A DNA stretch of 7,655 bases from Pseudomonadota bacterium (lineage in GTDB: Bacteria; Pseudomonadota; Alphaproteobacteria; UBA8366; JADFVY01): NCBI GenBank assembly GCA_015222795.1, contig JADFVY010000069.1:1-7655 (forward strand), given 5' to 3'. A program made the translations under genes and the position numbers. Each line of letters begins with the position of its first letter. Within the stretch, counting starts at the first letter, position 1. This document shows positions 5,636 through 7,655 of the stretch, piece after piece. A model generated the notes under the pieces. The model was given only the letters and a program-made list of their open reading frames with translations, was not told where the DNA came from and did not search any database.

Positions 5636-6631
5636 ATGAAGATCGTCATTACCGGCGGAACCGGTTTTCTGGGATTGAACCTCGCTCGCGCAATCATCAA
5701 GCGCGGCACGATGGCCGGCCCGTCCGGGCGGCAGGAAGAGGTGGACGGCATCCTGCTGTTCGACCAGGTCATCCCCGATCGCCTGCCCGACGGGCTGGAT
5801 AGTCGCGTTACCATGCAGGCTGGCGATATTTCCGACCGCGACACGGTGTTCGCCCTGGTCGACCGCGACGATATATCGGTCTTCCACCTGGCCTCGGTGG
5901 TGTCCGGCGGTGGCGAGAAGGATTTCGACCTGGCCATGCGGGTGAACCTGGATGGCGGCCGCCATGTCTTCGAGGCGGCGCGCGCCCGCAACGGATTGCC
6001 TCGCGTGGTCTTCGCCAGTTCGGTTGCGGTCTTTGGCGGCAGCGCCATGCCGAAAGTGGTGGGCGACACCACAAAGCAGACTCCGCAGACCACCTATGGG
6101 TTGACCAAGGCCATCGGCGAGTTGATGGTCAACGACTATACGCGCAAGGGCTTTTTCGACGGGCGTACGGTGCGACTGCCGACCATCTTCATCCGCCCGG
6201 GCAAGCCGAACGCGGCGGCGTCCAGCTTCGCCAGTGGTGTTTTCCGCGAACCGTTGAATGGCGAGGAATGTGTTCTGCCGGTCAGGACAGACGTACAAAT
6301 GGCCCTGCTGGGTTACCGTAACGCGGTCGCTGGCTTTGTCGGCCTGCATGAGGCGGAGGGTGCGGCCATTGGTGACGACCGCGCCGTAGTTTTGCCAAGC
6401 GGAACCTATACGGTTGAAGAGATGATCGAGGGTGTGAAGCGGGTCGCCGCCGCCAACGATATCACGCTTGGGCCAATAACCGTACGGCCCGATCCGGCGA
6501 TCGAGGCGATTGTCGCCGGATGGGCCACCCACAGCGAGGCGCCGCGCGCCGAGGCGTTGGGGCTGCCGAACGACGAGAGCCTGGACCGGGTAATCCAGGA
6601 TTATATCGACGATTTCATGCCAACACACTGA
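5636..6631 (+). CDS. NAD-dependent epimerase/dehydratase-fold protein, D-erythronate dehydrogenase (DenD)-like
   Basis: The predicted 331-aa protein is an extended SDR with the nucleotide motif GGTGFLG (7-13), acidic D43 ending the second strand (NAD preference), VFASSVAVFGG (125-135) supplying the active-site serine, and the catalytic pair Y154 and K158 (YGLTK). The segments FHLASVVSGGGEKDFDLA (83-100), RLPTIFIRPGKPNAAASSF (180-198) and the length agree with proteins called D-erythronate dehydrogenase, which oxidise D-erythronate to 3-oxo-D-erythronate. That family name was defined in tetronate catabolism together with OtnK, OtnI and OtnC; here only a class II aldolase relative (3988-4719) is nearby. 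The enzyme may act on a different sugar acid or on a lactone/aldose. ATG 5636 has a modest GCAGGG (5621-5626) upstream and leaves a 17-bp gap after the SDR gene. A longer reading frame running back to 5231 overlaps the SDR gene and is not used. Confidence 0.85.
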   Translation: MKIVITGGTGFLGLNLARAIIKRGTMAGPSGRQEEVDGILLFDQVIPDRLPDGLDSRVTMQAGDISDRDTVFALVDRDDISVFHLASVVSGGGEKDFDLAMRVNLDGGRHVFEAARARNGLPRVVFASSVAVFGGSAMPKVVGDTTKQTPQTTYGLTKAIGELMVNDYTRKGFFDGRTVRLPTIFIRPGKPNAAASSFASGVFREPLNGEECVLPVRTDVQMALLGYRNAVAGFVGLHEAEGAAIGDDRAVVLPSGTYTVEEMIEGVKRVAAANDITLGPITVRPDPAIEAIVAGWATHSEAPRAEALGLPNDESLDRVIQDYIDDFMPTH

Positions 6632-6646
6632 TTGACAAGACAGGCG

Positions 6647-7558
6647 ATGAACGAACCCACCTCCATCCTGATCGACTGGGGAACCACCAATTTTCGCGCC
6701 TGGCTGATTGGCGGCGACAGCAAAATCATTGACCGGTGCGAGGCGCCGGACGGAATCATGCAGGTCCCCGCGGGCGGTTTTTCGCGGACCCTGGGTAATC
6801 ATGTCGGCAAATGGCGCGCGGCCCATCCCGGATTGCCGGTTTTGATGGCCGGGATGGTCGGCAGCCAGCAGGGCTGGGCCGAGGCGCCATACCTCGACTG
6901 TCCCGTGGGTATCGACGATTTGGCCCGGGCCGTTATGCCGGTTCCGGGAGCAGACGGGGTCCATATTGTGCCCGGTATCTGTTACGAGGCGCCGGACGGG
7001 CGTCACGACGTCATGCGCGGAGAAGAGGTGCAGATCTTCGGTTCGCTGGCAAAGGATGGAAAAGGTCGGCAGGTCTTCTGCCTGCCCGGCACCCACTCAA
7101 AATGGGCCGCGGTCGAGGATGGGCGGGTGGTCTGGTTCGCCACCGCGATGACCGGCGAGGTCTGGTCGGTGATGTCTGAACACAGCATTCTCGGCCGTCT
7201 TATGGAGGGCGCGGCACTGGACGACATGGACAGCTTCAAGCAGGGCTTTGCGCTTTCCGAACATCCGGGTGGATTGCTGAACCACCTGTTTTCGGTGCGC
7301 GCGGAGGCGCTGTTCGGTGCGGTACCGACTTCCGGATTGCGCTCTTACCTTTCCGGCATCCTGATCGGCCACGAGGTCCGCGCCATGTTGCCGATCGCCC
7401 GGCCGACCGGGCCGGTAACGCTTATCGGGCGCCCGGACGTAACCGAACTGTATTCTTCCGCAATTACAACGGTGGAGACGGCGACAGTCTCAACTCCGGT
7501 GGAGATTTCGACACTGCATGGGCTAAACCATATCCAGGAGGCAATGAAAAATGGCTGA
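6647..7558 (+). CDS. dgoK: 2-dehydro-3-deoxygalactonokinase (KDGal kinase)
   Basis: The predicted 303-aa enzyme phosphorylates 2-dehydro-3-deoxy-D-galactonate at C6 with ATP, the third step of the De Ley-Doudoroff galactonate pathway. Recognisable DgoK blocks are the phosphate-1 loop IDWGTTNFRAW (9-19), AGMVGSQQGWAEAPY (68-82), MRGEEVQIFG (123-132), LPGTHSKW (146-153) and TGEVW further on. Length is normal for DgoK. A TTG at 6632 would add five residues, but it directly abuts the previous stop. ATG 6647 is more usual, although its ribosome site (AGG at 6642-6644) is poor, so translation may depend on coupling to the preceding gene, whose stop ends 15 bp upstream. The 3' end overlaps dgoA by 8 bp. 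Its presence is the strongest evidence that this locus degrades a sugar acid through KDGal. Confidence 0.95.
   Translation: MNEPTSILIDWGTTNFRAWLIGGDSKIIDRCEAPDGIMQVPAGGFSRTLGNHVGKWRAAHPGLPVLMAGMVGSQQGWAEAPYLDCPVGIDDLARAVMPVPGADGVHIVPGICYEAPDGRHDVMRGEEVQIFGSLAKDGKGRQVFCLPGTHSKWAAVEDGRVVWFATAMTGEVWSVMSEHSILGRLMEGAALDDMDSFKQGFALSEHPGGLLNHLFSVRAEALFGAVPTSGLRSYLSGILIGHEVRAMLPIARPTGPVTLIGRPDVTELYSSAITTVETATVSTPVEISTLHGLNHIQEAMKNG
7535..7540 (+). promoter_or_regulatory. Strong Shine-Dalgarno for dgoA inside the end of dgoK
   Basis: AGGAGG lies within the last codons of dgoK, 10 nt before the dgoA ATG at 7551. It picks this ATG over the earlier ATG at 7544, which is in the dgoK frame and reaches the dgoK stop codon at once. 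Confidence 0.7.
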
Positions 7559-7655
7559 TAGAATGCCGACATTCGATCAGGCGCTCGAGGCGATGCCGCT
7601 GGTGGCGATCCTTCGGGGTGTGGGGCCGGATGAGGCGGTCGAGATCGCACGGCGC
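7551..7655 (+). CDS. dgoA: 2-dehydro-3-deoxy-6-phosphogalactonate aldolase, N-terminal fragment (runs off right edge)
   Basis: Only the first 35 codons are present. They contain PLVAILRGVGPDEAVEIARR (16-35), the first strand and helix of the class I KDPG/KDPGal aldolase barrel. This form (LVAILRG with PDEA) is closer to DgoA than to the Entner-Doudoroff Eda enzymes. The enzyme splits KDPGal into pyruvate and D-glyceraldehyde 3-phosphate, so it completes the route begun by the dehydratase and DgoK. The catalytic lysine lies beyond the window. The start codon overlaps the last 8 bp of dgoK, implying translational coupling and a stoichiometric kinase-aldolase pair. Eda remains a minor alternative, but the pairing with dgoK argues strongly for DgoA. 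Confidence 0.9.
   Translation, partial: MADRMPTFDQALEAMPLVAILRGVGPDEAVEIARR

Noticed and set aside
5612..7096. 494-codon - strand open frame opposite the DenD-like and dgoK genes
   Set aside because: It is a shadow of well-supported + strand genes and has no motif or ribosome site of its own.

Overview
This is a GC-rich window (my visual estimate is about 60% or more) whose coding regions are tightly packed. It holds a bacterial sugar / sugar-acid catabolic locus. Gene families, codon use and arrangement (periplasmic sugar-binding protein, CUT2-like ATPase, IlvD/Edd dehydratase of the L-arabinonate/D-galactonate type, DgoR-like GntR/FCD regulator, dgoK-dgoA pair) suggest an alphaproteobacterium of the Rhizobiales/Rhodospirillales kind. 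The lineage is an inference, because nothing in the window is a taxonomic marker.

Layout. Two divergent transcription units start from a 146-bp AT-rich control region (4720-4865). Leftward (- strand), in order of transcription: a class II aldolase/adducin-family protein (4719-3988), a GntR/FCD regulator (3849-3115), an IlvD/Edd sugar-acid dehydratase (3081-1348), a sugar ABC transporter periplasmic binding protein (1211-198), and the first 55 codons of a sugar ABC transporter ATPase (167-1, running off the left edge). Rightward (+ strand): an SDR dehydrogenase (4866-5618), a D-erythronate-dehydrogenase-like extended SDR (5636-6631), 2-dehydro-3-deoxygalactonokinase DgoK (6647-7558), and the first 35 codons of a KDPGal aldolase, DgoA (7551-7655, running off the right edge). 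There is no gene-free stretch above 300 bases, and no tRNA, rRNA, CRISPR array or mobile element was seen.

How the genes fit together. The core reads as a De Ley-Doudoroff-type route. The sugar is imported by the ABC transporter and oxidised by an SDR. The aldonate is dehydrated by the IlvD/Edd enzyme to a 2-keto-3-deoxy acid, which DgoK phosphorylates. DgoA then cleaves it to pyruvate and glyceraldehyde 3-phosphate. The DgoR-like regulator probably controls both arms. A near-identical 11-mer (9 of 11 bases shared) lies inside the predicted rightward promoter and at the predicted gntR promoter, and is a good operator candidate. Two genes do not fit the textbook route: the DenD-like dehydrogenase and the class II aldolase. 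Both families occur in four-carbon (tetronate) catabolism, yet the other tetronate genes (otnK, otnI) are not seen here.

Besides the genes, two candidate regulatory RNA leaders deserve a check. One is a possible pseudoknot before the binding-protein gene. The other is a pair of mutually exclusive hairpins before the SDR gene, one of which covers its Shine-Dalgarno sequence.
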